A stretch of 64,000 nt of DNA from Dermanyssus gallinae (GCA_003439945.1 QVRM01000312.1:62001-126000); one strand, 5' to 3'. Positions 35,541 to 45,513 are shown, numbered from the stretch's first letter. Numbers and translations: made by a program. Notes: generated from the letters alone by a model not told the origin.

Positions 35541-36755
35541 ATATGATATGATATGACGTTTATTGATACTTAATTGTAGTTTCTCATTTTTGTTACAACT
35601 TCATATAGCCACAGGCTAGTGCGAAGCATATGTACAAGTTACAGTAAGATTTTATACATTATCACCGTAGTGTATCTCGTATTATTGCAATTATTTATCT
35701 ATGTATTGTGTACATGTTTACATAGTTATGGTTTAATCAGACGCAAGTAAGGTTAGATAGTGCGTTCTCGTAGTGTTTTTGAATTGACTAAGCGATATAA
35801 GTGTCCTAATGTCACTAGGCAACTTGTTGCACAAGGTAGCACCTAAATTACAGAGTGCAAACCTTGATTGTGGACTTGTGGCCGAGGAGACAATGAGCAA
35901 GTGAGATGCCGAGCCTCGGGTGTTTTGGCTCCTTGCAGATTCGATAAGGCCAACTAGGTTGGAATTCCAAAAAGAATACGTTTTATTTCGACAACTATGG
36001 TAAACTTAATTAGGTATGGTAACGGGAGCACTGAGAGTTCTTTATATTGTTTTACTAATATTGAGACGCGATGTGGGAGACCTAAGACGAGGCGAAGTGC
36101 TCTTTTCTGAAGCAGATGAAGCGGAGTTATATAAGACGCATAAGAAAGACCGTACACCTCCAGACCATATGTTAGGTGGCTCTGCACATACGCGTGGTAC
36201 ATTGCCGTGAGGCATTGGCGGGGAAGGATTTTACGAGTGCGGTATATGGCGGCTACGCCACTGACCATTTTTTTCCTGACATGTTTTGCATGCGCCTGGA
36301 ACGCCAGGTGTTCGTCAAGAACAATACCCAGGAACTTCGATTCAACTAGCATATCAAGCGTGCGGTCGCATGCAAACGCTTCAGAATTGATTGTCGTTTG
36401 GCCCCCTGGAGTTTTAAATTGAACGACTCCTGTTTTTGACCAATTAATGTAGAGGCCGTTATTTCTAAACCATAGAGATAGCCTCTCAATATCCTCACGA
36501 ATCATTGCCTCAACCTGTTGGGGGGAGTCGCCCACGAATAGAGCCGTTGTATATCGTTAACAAAAATTTTAGATAATAGCGGGCCACTGATGCTTCCTTG
36601 AGCCACTCAAATTGATATATTTTCTATACGGGAGAGGGATTGTCCAATTTGGACAACTTGGCGTCTTTCAGAAATGAATGAGCGCACCCACCTTATAAAA
36701 ATTTCATTCGCCCTATAAGTGGAGTTTTTTTAAAAGAATGTCTATATCTATTAAC
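35541..36755 (-). mobile_element. 5'-truncated LINE (CR1/Jockey-like RT end)
   Basis: On the minus strand the segment reads GWVRSFISERRQVVQI, then AQGSISGPLLSKIFVNDI (RT motif B). After a gap comes a 193-codon frame (36535-35954) with SLWFRNNGLYINWSKTG, KFLGIVLDEHLAF and LTYGLEVYG, the thumb and C-terminal region typical of CR1/Jockey-type elements. The DD of motif C is missing, and an in-frame stop lies before motif B, so it is dead. The 3' end is a short GATAT-type repeat at 35541. Insertion between CCTTGAAGT and AATAATTGG is visible against the empty site near 25013-25040. Confidence 0.7.
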
Positions 36756-37075
36756 AAATAATTGGTAGCAGTTTGCAGTGCATTTGTTTACGTCTGTCTT
36801 CACAATTGATTGATCGTAAGCGTTATTTGCAATCCGGTGTTGATCAGATTAGACTCCGTCCAGTGGTGGCCACGAAATAAGAGACAAATAAATTGTTTGA
36901 TGTTCATAACGCATGAATGATTGGCCTTTCGCCGTATATTGTAGGCCCAAGCGCATTGGCACAACTCCTCTCTCTGTTTATCCCCTCTCGTCGGCCGTAT
37001 CTTCTTCATCTTTCTCTCTGAAAACCAAACAGTAGTTGATCTAGTCTTGACGGTGTTTAAAAATGTTTGACACAC
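36756..37075. repeat. Microexon-unit flank without an exon
   Basis: Matches the block that precedes the type IV exons (CACAATTGATTGATCGTAA, TTGATCAGATTAGACTCC, GTCCAGTGGTGGCCACGAAAT) but loses similarity before the acceptor would occur. No TTTCAG-bounded open segment is found. Confidence 0.5.
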
Positions 37076-37739
37076 ACTAAATATTAAATAGAAACTCTCT
37101 AATAGGCCCCCTCTATATTAAAATTTGTCGTTACACAGATTACCCTTTTCTATCGCTCCCAGCAAAGCCACTCGCCAACACCCAAACATATTATAGCTCA
37201 CTAAGTATTAAAAGCTCGAAGGCTTAATCTTCCCGTAAGGGATTTTACGCTCTTGCGCCTTTACAGTGGCAGGGATCGTCTGAGCAAAATCTCATCATTA
37301 CCTAAATAATTCGGTGACTCTCCGTTGGAGCATATTTTTGACCTGCGTGTATGCGCCCGATCGAAGTTCTCTAGGGATTGAGCTAGACTATGCAGGTCAA
37401 AGCGACTTTAACGAAGGTGCGGCATGCCACATTTGTCGACAAAATTACAAGAGCCACCATAGGTTAAGCCTTCTTAAGGACTACGGTATCCTCCTTCATA
37501 AATTAGCAGCTGATTCTCGTCCATCCAGCATTAGATTGTAAGCCCTCAATAGGTTGATTTTGACAGTTCGCCGAATTGTCCAAAAAGTTGGACAATTCGT
37601 TGCCCGACTCATTCAGTCACGCACGTACTTCACAACGGCCTACAACAATCGCAACACATAGTGGGAGGGGGGGATCCGAATCACAAGACGATCTCGCGAA
37701 AACAGTGTCTCGGTGGATCTGTGGAACACTCCCATGGTA

Positions 37740-37964
37740 AACCTACCTAGTGGGCTACAAACTTGCATCACATATTCGACGGCGGGGCATACCTTGCAGA
37801 CTCGCACAAGACCCTACAAACTCCGAATTAACGCACTACCAACGAGCGTTCGCATGGCTCGTGGTCGCTTTGGCTTTAACAAAATATGCCGACATGGGTG
37901 CAATGCTGTAGAATTAAACCACGCTATGCAGCCTTTTCTCCACAGACACAAGTCTGCAAAATAA
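37740..37964 (+). pseudogene. Diverged R2-like CCHC-finger fragment
   Basis: The plus-strand frame reads LPTSVRMARGRFGFNKICRH then GCNAVELNHAMQ, aligning with LPTRARLARGRPGYNKRCRH of the fragments in the 1-22 kb repeat. The finger keeps C-x3-C and His but loses the last Cys. It is isolated, and no RT or RLE is attached. Confidence 0.45.
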
Positions 37965-38119
37965 GTAACGTCATGATGCTCTAAATAACAAAGCGGCCAG
38001 GCTTTTTAGGTACCTAAGGTATACAGGTACAGAGCAGACAGCATTAAAATCAGCCCACGAACCGTCCTGCGCTTTAAACAAGACTCACCATGTAAGGGAT
38101 AAGGAAGTGCTCCCTCCTG

Positions 38120-38235
38120 CAGAAATACGAATTTTAAACGTTTGTTCAGTATCATAATTGTGTTAATTACAGAAGACTTGCAGTCTGCTCATGCACTAAA
38201 CCTTTGAAAATACGTTCATGGATTGTACACATCAA
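38120..38235 (+). repeat. Third decayed microexon-unit remnant
   Basis: TTTTAAACGTTTGTTCAGTAT, TCATAATTGTG and GAAGACTTGCAGTCTGCTC match the ACGTTCACTGAGTATAATC and AAGACGTGCAGTGT blocks of the array. The exon and its acceptor are gone. Confidence 0.4.
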
Positions 38236-38348
38236 GACCGGTGCCATAGTGCACTCGCGCGCCACCGGAGGAGTCACATACGTAAACCATCGTTACACAT
38301 TTGTACTTGTATAGGGTTCGCCTTACGAAGTAACGCGAAAGCAAATCC

Positions 38349-38723
38349 GTGGACGAAGTGTGGGTTGAGAGTCAGGAAAGTCCGACAAAGTTTTATAATG
38401 ATCAGTGCAGTACTATGATGATCAGTACAGACGCCAAGTTTGGGATGGCTGATAACGCGCTTCGTAACGCTCACCCAGCAGAAGGAGGAGCTGAGCTCTG
38501 GCTTTCCCGGGCTCTGATTGCATTGCATATGTTTGTTGCTATCCTGGCTGAGCTGAGGAGACAGGGATGGGTCTCGAGAGTCAGAGACCGGTTCGAGGTT
38601 GATCTTTCACACGCCAATTATTTACTTGAAATCGTATCAAACCATATTGTACATTGCTTGATACCCGCGCGCGCAAACTTTAAGACCCGTAAGCAACGCC
38701 ATAGTGTCACGTATTTTGTGTAG
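38349..38723 (+). CDS. Unrecognised 124-codon ORF
   Basis: This open frame has an Ala/Leu-rich central helix (LWLSRALIALHMFVAILAEL) followed by a basic stretch (RRQGWVSRVRDRFEVDL). I recognise no family. It overlaps an antisense frame and starts at a GAC-preceded alternative codon, so it may be chance. It sits between a decayed microexon unit and the type V exons. Confidence 0.15.
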   Translation: MDEVWVESQESPTKFYNDQCSTMMISTDAKFGMADNALRNAHPAEGGAELWLSRALIALHMFVAILAELRRQGWVSRVRDRFEVDLSHANYLLEIVSNHIVHCLIPARANFKTRKQRHSVTYFV

Positions 38724-39193
38724 GTGCCATTGCTTTTCGTCTTATCACAACAAAAACAGCGTGCTATCGCATCGATAATGTCCAGTAGGAACGGGTGCGC
38801 GGTACTTCGGGCCATAACAACAATTTCACGCGACGCCTGTTAACACTACACCTGACCACCAGGGTCCGATGAATCAAACAAAAAGCTCGCTCACCAATAT
38901 AACCATAACTCTCTGCAACCAATTGACGTTACTCGATGATGCGTAGCCTAATATTGGCACTGCCAAAATTGCCAATGACACATGAAAGTGGACGGACAGA
39001 CGGATATGATAGATCTGTTGTAAGATCTGATATGCATTGTTTCTCACGTACTACTCGTGTGTTTTGCTCGCTTCGCTTAAGGGGTTGCGAATTTTTTGGA
39101 AAGCTTTGAAGATATCTAAAATGATCTATTTTATCTATCAACCAATCTACCAACCTGTGTACATCGGTCTAACCTCGAAATTGCCTTTTTCAG

Positions 39194-39256
39194 ACCGACA
39201 GCCCGGCTTCAAGATTGCCGGCTCCGCCACGAAAAATTGCCGCGGCCGAAGTACCG
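39194..39256 (+). CDS. Putative microexon, type V (63 nt)
   Basis: Acceptor TGCCTTTTTCAG, donor GTTTGT. It begins TDSPASRLPAPPRKIAA and ends AEVP. The downstream intron shares GATTCTAGCAAAATATG with type III and IV introns, tying it to the same ancestral unit. Confidence 0.45.
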
Positions 39257-39559
39257 GTTTGTATTATAGGATAGATTGCTAAATTGCTTCCACACCACTG
39301 AGACGGGTCGCATAAGACACACCAGAGATCCAGAGATTCTAGCAAAATATGTGTCTTCCTGATGAGCGTGTTAGTATATAGTAACTCTATATAGGCCTTT
39401 CTTTCAGCCATTCGCAGTCCCTTGTGTTGCACAGCTGGTTCTTTTTATGGAGAACCATGATAGTCTATCATGATGATACACAGCCCCATGATAATGTAGG
39501 CCATAAATCACTCTTGGGTCAATAGTGCTCAAAGACAGCACAAAAGTGGAGAGACATCG

Positions 39560-39720
39560 ATGATGATGCCTTATGCCGCACGGCGATTCCCAGCCGCCCG
39601 TAGATGCCAGATGATTTCTTCAATCTTTATTTAGAAAAAAAACGTCCTTTCCTTCAAAAGTAAGTAAGCTCGGGCCTAATTAAGTCGGTGTATAAGACTA
39701 GGTTACGTAACTAGGCAGCC
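39560..39720 (+). repeat. Diverged copy of the 9.2-9.35 kb repeat block
   Basis: CGGCGATTCC(C/A)AGCC, then ATAAA..GTCCTT, then GGGCCTA and CGGTGTATAACTAAGACT-like sequence match 9230-9350 and 16990-17110. This links the long-unit block in the first repeat landscape to the type V microexon neighbourhood. Confidence 0.45.
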
Positions 39721-39887
39721 TACACAAAGATGCGTGTGGTTCCTATTGCCGACGTGCTAGTCAGCCGCACTTAACTGCACGCATTTGATATGCATCGTTT
39801 TTCACGTACTCGTTCTCTGATTATCGATCTTATCTATCAACCAACAACCTGTGTACATCGGTCTAACCTCGAAATTGCTTTTTTCAG

Positions 39888-40025
39888 ACCGACAGCCCGG
39901 CTCCAAGATTCCCGGCTCCAAGATTCCCGGCTCCAAGATTGCCGGCTTCAAGATTGCCGGCTTCAAGATTGCCGACTTCAAACTTGCCGGCTCTGCCACA
40001 AAGAATTGCCGCGGCCGAACTACCG
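39888..40025 (+). CDS. Putative microexon, type V expanded (138 nt)
   Basis: This paralogue of 39194-39256 has grown by internal 15-nt duplications. Residues 4-29 are five PA(P/S)R(F/L) repeats, followed by a diverged PTSNL and then PALPQRIAAAELP. Expansion in exact five-codon steps keeps the exon symmetric and open at 46 codons. The boundary sequences (CTTTTTTCAG and GTTTGT) are intact. It is the last microexon seen before the deubiquitinase exons, 1.2-1.3 kb downstream. Confidence 0.5.
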
Positions 40026-40260
40026 GTTTGTATACGATAGATTGCTTAATTGCTTTCACACCACTGAGACGGGTCGCATAAGACATACCAGAGATTCTAG
40101 CAAAATATGTGATGTTCTCGCTTGTTTTCCTCCCTACGATGTGTTGCCACGACTCATTTTCGTGATTTTGATTTGTCATTCATTACGTGGTTGAGAAGGA
40201 CCGTTGAGAAGATGATGCCATTCGATTTCAAAATAATATTTGATTTAATTTTTATATATA

Positions 40261-40278
40261 ATGATATATAATAACAAT

Positions 40279-40323
<45 letters not shown>

Positions 40324-40331
40324 AATAATAC

Positions 40332-40383
<52 letters not shown>

Positions 40384-40468
40384 AATACTAATACTAATAA
40401 TAATAATAATAATACTAATAATACTAATAATACTAATAATAATAATACTAATATTCATATTAATATAT
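40261..40468 (+). repeat. (AAT)n / ACTAAT compound microsatellite
   Basis: About 205 bases of AAT triplets with interspersed ACTAAT higher-order blocks. The Asn- and Ile-repeat frames over it are artefacts of the repeat. Confidence 0.9.
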
Positions 40469-40478
40469 AGCATAACAA

Positions 40479-40538
40479 AATGCTATATTTACTCCTGTAA
40501 ATAATACTATTATTATCTACAGGAGTAAATATAGCATT
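40479..40538. repeat. Perfect 21-bp hairpin
   Basis: Arms at 40479-40499 and 40518-40538 (AATGCTATATTTACTCCTG and its complement) are perfect over 21 bases with an 18-base AT loop. A nested smaller ATGCTATAT palindrome overlaps the left arm. Function unknown. Confidence 0.75.
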
Positions 40539-40688
40539 GTATCAACGTTTTTTAAATTAAAGATTAAAATAAATAAATGATATTGCATTAGTTCTGCAAA
40601 ATTCAGAACTTAGCAGAACTAACGTCTGCTAGCGACTACATAGGTCTATTATTAACGATTATAAACAATCATTACTAATAGAAAACGT

Positions 40689-41165
40689 AATCGTCTTATA
40701 TTATTAAATATTTTGCGTTGTTGTGAAATGAAAAGCATGTGTTATAACACGCTATAATCACCACCAGCTCGATTCGCTCGACACAGCTAGTGCCTTGAAT
40801 ACCGAGCATTCTTCACATAAGATCTAGGATATTATTTATACTGCAATGCCATAAGGGACAATATTAAATTATCCTTTATAAAAGCTAACTTTAACCATTT
40901 AGGCTAAAGTAAACTTAATCCATTCAATCGTCTTATATTATTAAATATTTTGCGTTGTTGTGAAATGAAAAGCATGTGTTATAACACGCTATAATCACCA
41001 CCAGCTCGATTCGCTCGACACAGCTAGTGCCTTGAATACCGAGCATTCTTCACATAAGATCTAGGATATTATTTATACTGCAATGCCATAAGGGACAATA
41101 TTAAATTATCCTTTATAAAAGCTAACTTAAACCATTTAGGCTAAAGTAAACTTAATCCATTCAAG
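40689..41165 (+). repeat. Direct tandem duplication, 2 x ~238 bp
   Basis: Positions from about 40690 and 40928 (both beginning ATCGTCTTATATTATTAAAT) are nearly identical through TAAACTTAATCCATTCAA. The duplication lies directly upstream of the first deubiquitinase exon. No coding frame is evident. Confidence 0.85.
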
Positions 41166-41208
41166 CTAAACTAACTTAATCCATATAAGTTACTAGCGAG
41201 TGTGCTGC

Positions 41209-41594
41209 ATGATAACTTTGCTCATGTGTTTGAGCAGCAGAGTACACAAGATTTGCTGTGCCTTTTATCGTGCTGTCTTTCCTGTAGCACACTACGAGTA
41301 CTTACTTACACACTTGCGTCAGCTGCTGGTGCTGGACAGAAGTCCATTGGTTCATTATAATTTACAAAAAAAGTGGACACGTTTCATAAAATTCAGAACA
41401 AATCATCAGTTGCAGAAATTGAAAGCCATTATATCTGGCGAAATCACGCATAGCTGGACCGAACAGGACATAGAGTTTCAAAAGGACACCTTCTATCTGA
41501 AACAGAAAACAAGCGGGCCTTGCGGGATTTTCGCCGCACTGCAAGCACATATAATCAAAATACTACATTGGGGGATTGGAGACGACGAAGAAGA
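41209..41594 (+). CDS. MINDY-3/4-like deubiquitinase, catalytic Cys exon (A)
   Basis: MINDY enzymes are cysteine deubiquitinases of the FAM188/DUF4205 fold that prefer K48-linked ubiquitin chains. The frame carries LKQKTSGPCGIFAALQAHI, matching the family's QK.GGPCG..AA.QA motif. The candidate catalytic Cys is the TGC at 41521-41523 and the oxyanion Gln the CAG at 41503-41505. The upstream WTEQDIEFQ matches the W..Q.F region. The exon ends with GA before donor GTAAGT at 41595 (phase 2). The first ATG is 41209. A strong acceptor (GCTGTCTTTCCTGTAG) allows the exon to begin at 41288 instead, so earlier exons, possibly the microexons, may precede it. Confidence 0.7.
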
Positions 41595-41677
41595 GTAAGT
41601 TACGTGCTCAGTCTGTTGTTTTAAAATTCAAATTTGCAAGACATGGCAACATGCCTCGAACCAAAATACAATTCAAT

Positions 41678-41736
41678 TGACTGAGCAAGGTACAATTCAA
41701 ACAGTAAAACTGTTTGAATTGTACCTTGCTCAGTCA
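41678..41736. repeat. Perfect 27-bp hairpin with 5-nt loop
   Basis: Arms at 41678-41704 and 41710-41736 are exact reverse complements around TAAAA. It lies 84 bases into the first deubiquitinase intron. A frame of 89 codons (41677-41946) starts inside it; its product is basic and unrecognised, probably not a gene. Confidence 0.85.
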
Positions 41737-41978
41737 GAGCCGAAATACTTTCGATATTATGGAGAAAAAAATTATATTCATGTATACAGAGTTCCTGATC
41801 TAGCTAAAACCAGTCGTTATTTCAGACGATGTAGAATTTCTTCTGGAATGCGGCGGTATTTGAACAAAGTAATCCGTTCTCTCATAGTGAAGGGTAGCCG
41901 AACAGCTACCCTAGAATTACAGCTTACAGCTTTTCATCACAAATGATTTTCCAACCGATGCGAGATTATCCGGGCAGC

Positions 41979-41982
<4 letters not shown>

Positions 41983-42024
<42 letters not shown>
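41983..42024. repeat. (TA)n microsatellite
   Basis: About 42 bases of TA, directly followed by TATACAGGGT, the apparent left edge of the dispersed repeat at 42025. Confidence 0.9.
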
Positions 42025-42035
<11 letters not shown>

Positions 42036-42345
42036 GGGTCATTCATATCGTTATGTACTTATTTCGAGGTTTCATAGAACTCGGCAAGAAAATATTTTTT
42101 TCCTATGGAGGGAGAACGCGGAAACGTTTTGTTTAGGAGTGAGGATGAAATAAAAGTCGTTATTCTGCTTTTTTTACTCCTACATAGTTGTGCGAAATTT
42201 ACGTTTGCGGGAGAACCAGTTAACGCATGACGGAACAGATTACACCGGCATGTTCGGAGGAAAAATCTGCACAACAAGACACTCACTAGCTTGCGTAGCA
42301 AAAAGCGAATACACAGGTTGAGGAAAGTCATAAAAAAGTCGATTG
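42025..42345. repeat. Dispersed repeat beginning TACAGGGT, copy 1
   Basis: After (TA)n the sequence reads ACAGGGTCATTCATATCG, GAGGTTTCATAGAACTCGG, AAATATTTTTTTCC, GTTTAGGAGTGAGG. A diverged relative at 51530 has the same order, again after (TA)n. The TA-to-ACAGGGT edge suggests a TA-targeting element remnant, but no second terminal repeat was found. Confidence 0.5.
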
Positions 42346-42379
42346 CTAGTAATCTTTGAATGTTTTTTTCTTAATAGGG

Positions 42380-42600
42380 TTCAGGGATTGCAATTGTGCC
42401 CCTTGAACGAGGAATTCCCAGTAAGTGCTAGTCATTAGTTAGCTAGTACCGATTACGTCTCTGTTCTTTGTACACACCGCCCGTCGCTACTACCAATTAA
42501 ATGGTTTAGTGAGATCACCTGAGAAGATGTCGATGTACTTTGGACGTGTAATATTTGCAATGAAGATCAAACCTGATCTAGGGGAAGGAAAAGTCGTGAA
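42380..42600 (+). pseudogene. 18S rRNA 3'-end fragment
   Basis: CCTTGAACGAGGAATTCCCA, then GTAAGTGC, then TTTGTACACACCGCCCGTCG and CTACTACC, then ATGGTTTAGTGAGAT, then GGAAAAGTCGT are the universally conserved 3' end of eukaryotic 18S rRNA through helix 44. Invariant positions are changed (CCAATTAAATGG instead of CCGATTGAATGG), and the final AACAAGG and 3' hairpin are missing. It is a decayed rDNA copy inside the first deubiquitinase intron, not a working rRNA gene. Confidence 0.85.
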
Positions 42601-43085
42601 GAAGTCCCCTTCTTCATTTGCTTGTTTTGAATTTTATCCCTTTTCACTAACTCCCGTAATTGGCTTGGTGCGTGTCCGACCCGACCGCACGAACCTGGTT
42701 CCAACTGCCGTTATTTTTCTGCGTACTCCTTTATTTCGTCTACTCGCGCTCGCTTATCCTCCTGTGTATCATCCGCCGCCTCCTCCTCCTCCTCCTCCAG
42801 GCATGGTCCAACGATCCCAGCGTTGCCAAACTTGCCATACTTTCCAGCCCTAACTTGTTTTGCCGGCACATTTCGGCCCCCGCACTCGTGGCTTGTCCAT
42901 CCGCACGCCTGGCATCCACCCGCTCGGTGTTCGTTCTCGCCCTTCTGGCCGGCCTTTTTTTCGCTTCGTTCCGCCGCTTTCGTTCCGCACCCTGTTCATC
43001 ACGCCGCGTCGGCCTGCATCCAACATTGCTTCCGTGACGTACCTCTCTACGTGTAGCGTGTAGGCGTGTAGGCCAGTCTAATCCT
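42600..43085. other. Pyrimidine-rich intronic sequence, no gene seen
   Basis: Contains a CCT-repeat run near 42775-42800 and Pro/Phe-rich frames in several phases. Open frames in three phases over the same bases indicate composition rather than coding. Confidence 0.4.
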
Positions 43086-43215
43086 GTTGCCTACTGCTCC
43101 GTACGCGTGGCTTTTGCACCCCTAAATCTGGCATCCACCCGCTCCGTATTCTCGCTCGTACGCGTGGCTTTTGCACCCCTAAATCTGGCATCTACCCGCT
43201 CCGTATTCTCGCTCT
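43086..43215 (+). repeat. Tandem 59-bp repeat, two copies
   Basis: GTACGCGTGGCTTTTGCACC through CCGTATTCTCGCTC occurs twice in direct succession with one substitution. Confidence 0.8.
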
Positions 43216-43911
43216 TCCGCCGGCCGGCCTTTGTCCGCTTTGTTCTGCCGGCCCTTAAGCATTTCGCTCCATTCGTCTCACCTACCCATCAATCACCGCA
43301 GTGCCGCTAGGTACTCACCGTTGTCGTTATCGGCAACGGCTGCCGAGTTGGTCGTCGGCATTGTATTCCATGCACATCTTCGTTAGCTTCGTCGCCATCC
43401 TGACGTAGTCGCCTCGCCGTCTTCCTCCGGCTCCGTGCCTGCTGCGATTCCCTCCACGGTGTTGTTGGCCAGCCCATTAATTCATATTCATTCAGGATCC
43501 ACATGTTTGCTTGTGTTTTAATACTGTTCAACTATATAGATAAGCCTCCTGCTCTTATCCACTAGGTGTATCTGTCAGACGACGACAAAGCAGCCTTTTC
43601 TGGCCGAATACTATCCCCGAACACTTGTTTGTACACAATGGGCGCCATTTTTAGAATTGATGTCCAAAATATCCGCATCAATGCAGTAAGTTATCGATCA
43701 TAGTTTCACTGCTATTAGACTCTCCCCTCCTCCATTCCACAAAAAAAAAGATTTTTTAAACGAAAGTGATACTACTGTGTTTGTTTATTTCCAAACTGTA
43801 TACGTGTATATAGCGATAGTTATCCGCATAGAGGTCTTTAGCAATTGGTAGACAAAAGTTTTTTTCGATCAATCTTAATAATACGACCAATTTGATTGTG
43901 TACTGTTGTAG

Positions 43912-44108
43912 CGATAAAAGCGGAAGCCCCAGTCTCGAATCGGCCAACTCGCCCACCCAAGATTACGTACTAATACAAGCAATAACTAAAATTTTAACGA
44001 TGATCTCAAAGGATGGCACATACACCTACGTCATCGGTGACGTGAGCGATCTCGATGAGTTTAGTGGTTTGGAAATCTACAAATTGCACAATACGGAACA
44101 GCTCAAAT
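43912..44108 (+). CDS. MINDY-3/4-like deubiquitinase, exon B
   Basis: The acceptor is GTACTGTTGTAG at 43900-43911 and the donor GTATGT at 44109. The first base completes the GA left by exon A to give GAC, so the phase 2 junction reads DEEDDKSGSPSL. The exon contains YVLIQAITKIL (family A.ADIL helix), TYTYVIGD and GLEIYKLHNTEQLK (family VL..LTLH segment before the FLQ helix). It ends in phase 1. A 15-base exon-like stretch after an AG near 44190 was considered, but exon C fits the family far better. Confidence 0.65.
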
Positions 44109-44118
<10 letters not shown>

Positions 44119-44164
<46 letters not shown>

Positions 44165-44172
44165 AATATATA
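44119..44172. repeat. (CT)n(TA)n microsatellite at a splice donor
   Basis: CT repeats followed by TA repeats start ten bases after the exon B donor. Confidence 0.85.
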
Positions 44173-44229
44173 TGACTTCTTACGGTATACAGGCGATATG
44201 GCCGCATCTATCGAAGTTAAACTTTAAGG

Positions 44230-45510
44230 CCGCTTTTCTAAAAAAGGCGCTTAAGAGTCCACCGCATTAGTCTCAACCGATTAGTCTAGTTACTTATACA
44301 TAACTGAATAGTGTGCATAGTTAGAATTAGCTGGCGCTGCAACGTACTGTTGTTTATACGAAGTATTCTGGATCTTTCCGGCTTCTGATTTGGTGTAAAA
44401 CGAAAATACGAACGAACATGTTTGGGGGGTGGTTGGTGTTGTTGGTGTGATTGTTGAGTGCTGCTTAACCATCACTAAAAACGACTTAACCATCACTAAA
44501 AACGAATTGGAGTCTGTTTGCAATTAATTGAGAAAAATATTGCGTGATGTCCTCGTGGAATTAGTTTGCTTTTTGTACTACTCACGCATTTGACGGGGAA
44601 GCACGGCCGTATATGCCCCGGACGTTTGCACAAAACAAAACGAGAAGCGTTTGCAGTTTGTTGATTTTTTATTTTTTCATTACAATAATATATTGTATAA
44701 AATTTAGAGAAAAATATATTTATATTTTTTTTCTTCTTAATTCTACTGCTAGTCTTAATGCGCAGCAGTCGTGTTGCCGTGCCATTTTAGAATTTTGTGC
44801 TTCACGTAGACTGGCGCAGGTGGGCAGGCTACTTGCGTCCTCCAGCCGTAGATCTGTTTTTGATTGCGTACGTATCGCACAGAAAAAAATAATTTACTGT
44901 AGTAGCAGCAGCAGCTCTGTCTAAGCAAACTAAAACCAGCAGGAGAACTTGAGAGAACTTGGCAGGGTCAAGAAACAAACTATACGTAAATTATTGGTTG
45001 GTCGGTTGGTTGGCAGGAGCAGCCGAAGAAAGTCCATTACTAAAACTCTTTCTAGAATTAAACATTTTTTAGGGAGGTTGTTTTTAATTCTAGACTTTCC
45101 TCTGTCCCCTACGGGCTTGGCACTTAACCTGAAGTTAATTTTCAATGCACCGAGGGCCGGACATGTTAAAATATCTAGGGTTCCTGTAGGAAATGTTGTT
45201 GTTGTTGTTGTTTCAAAGCGATTTGTAGACGCACTCAATTATCAATGACCAAGAATAGCTTGACCAACTGTTCGACGGTCAAGTTTAGGTTGAAAACCTA
45301 AACTTTTCGGGTGTGACTCTTAGCCAAGATTTAACGTCAACGGGACTACTTTTTCGCATTGCTTCGTAGACGGACCTCTGTAAAATTCAAATATGCAACG
45401 GTGGGACTCTTCCGAAACGAACAATTTTTACGATTAATTGCACACCAGGGCTGTTATAGGCTAAAAGTTAACACGTTCACTTACACAGAATTGTAATATA
45501 AATTGATTAA
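44230..45510. other. Intron sequence without a recognisable gene
   Basis: The stretch holds AT-rich spacer and a TACGGGCTTGGCACTTAACC then ACCGAGGGCCGGACATGTTAAAAT motif (about 45110-45170). Related motifs occur in the minisatellite at 49.3-49.6 kb and, inverted, near 9190 and 16950. Short open frames here lack conserved motifs. Confidence 0.4.

Positions 45511-45513
<3 letters not shown>

Noticed and set aside
40252..40473. Poly-Asn and poly-Ile frames
   Set aside because: These are artefacts of the AAT/ACTAAT microsatellite.
41677..41946. 89-codon ORF after the perfect hairpin
   Set aside because: Starts inside the hairpin, has no recognised motif, and sits in an intron bounded by phase-matched exons.
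42509..43063. Overlapping Pro/Arg/Phe-rich frames in three phases
   Set aside because: Simultaneously open in all phases over pyrimidine-rich sequence and the rDNA fragment; no motif.
44190..44226. Possible short terminal exon after TTACGGTATACAG
   Set aside because: Phase would allow it, but it ends the protein after ten codons. Exon C at 50964 matches both the phase and the expected MINDY sequence.
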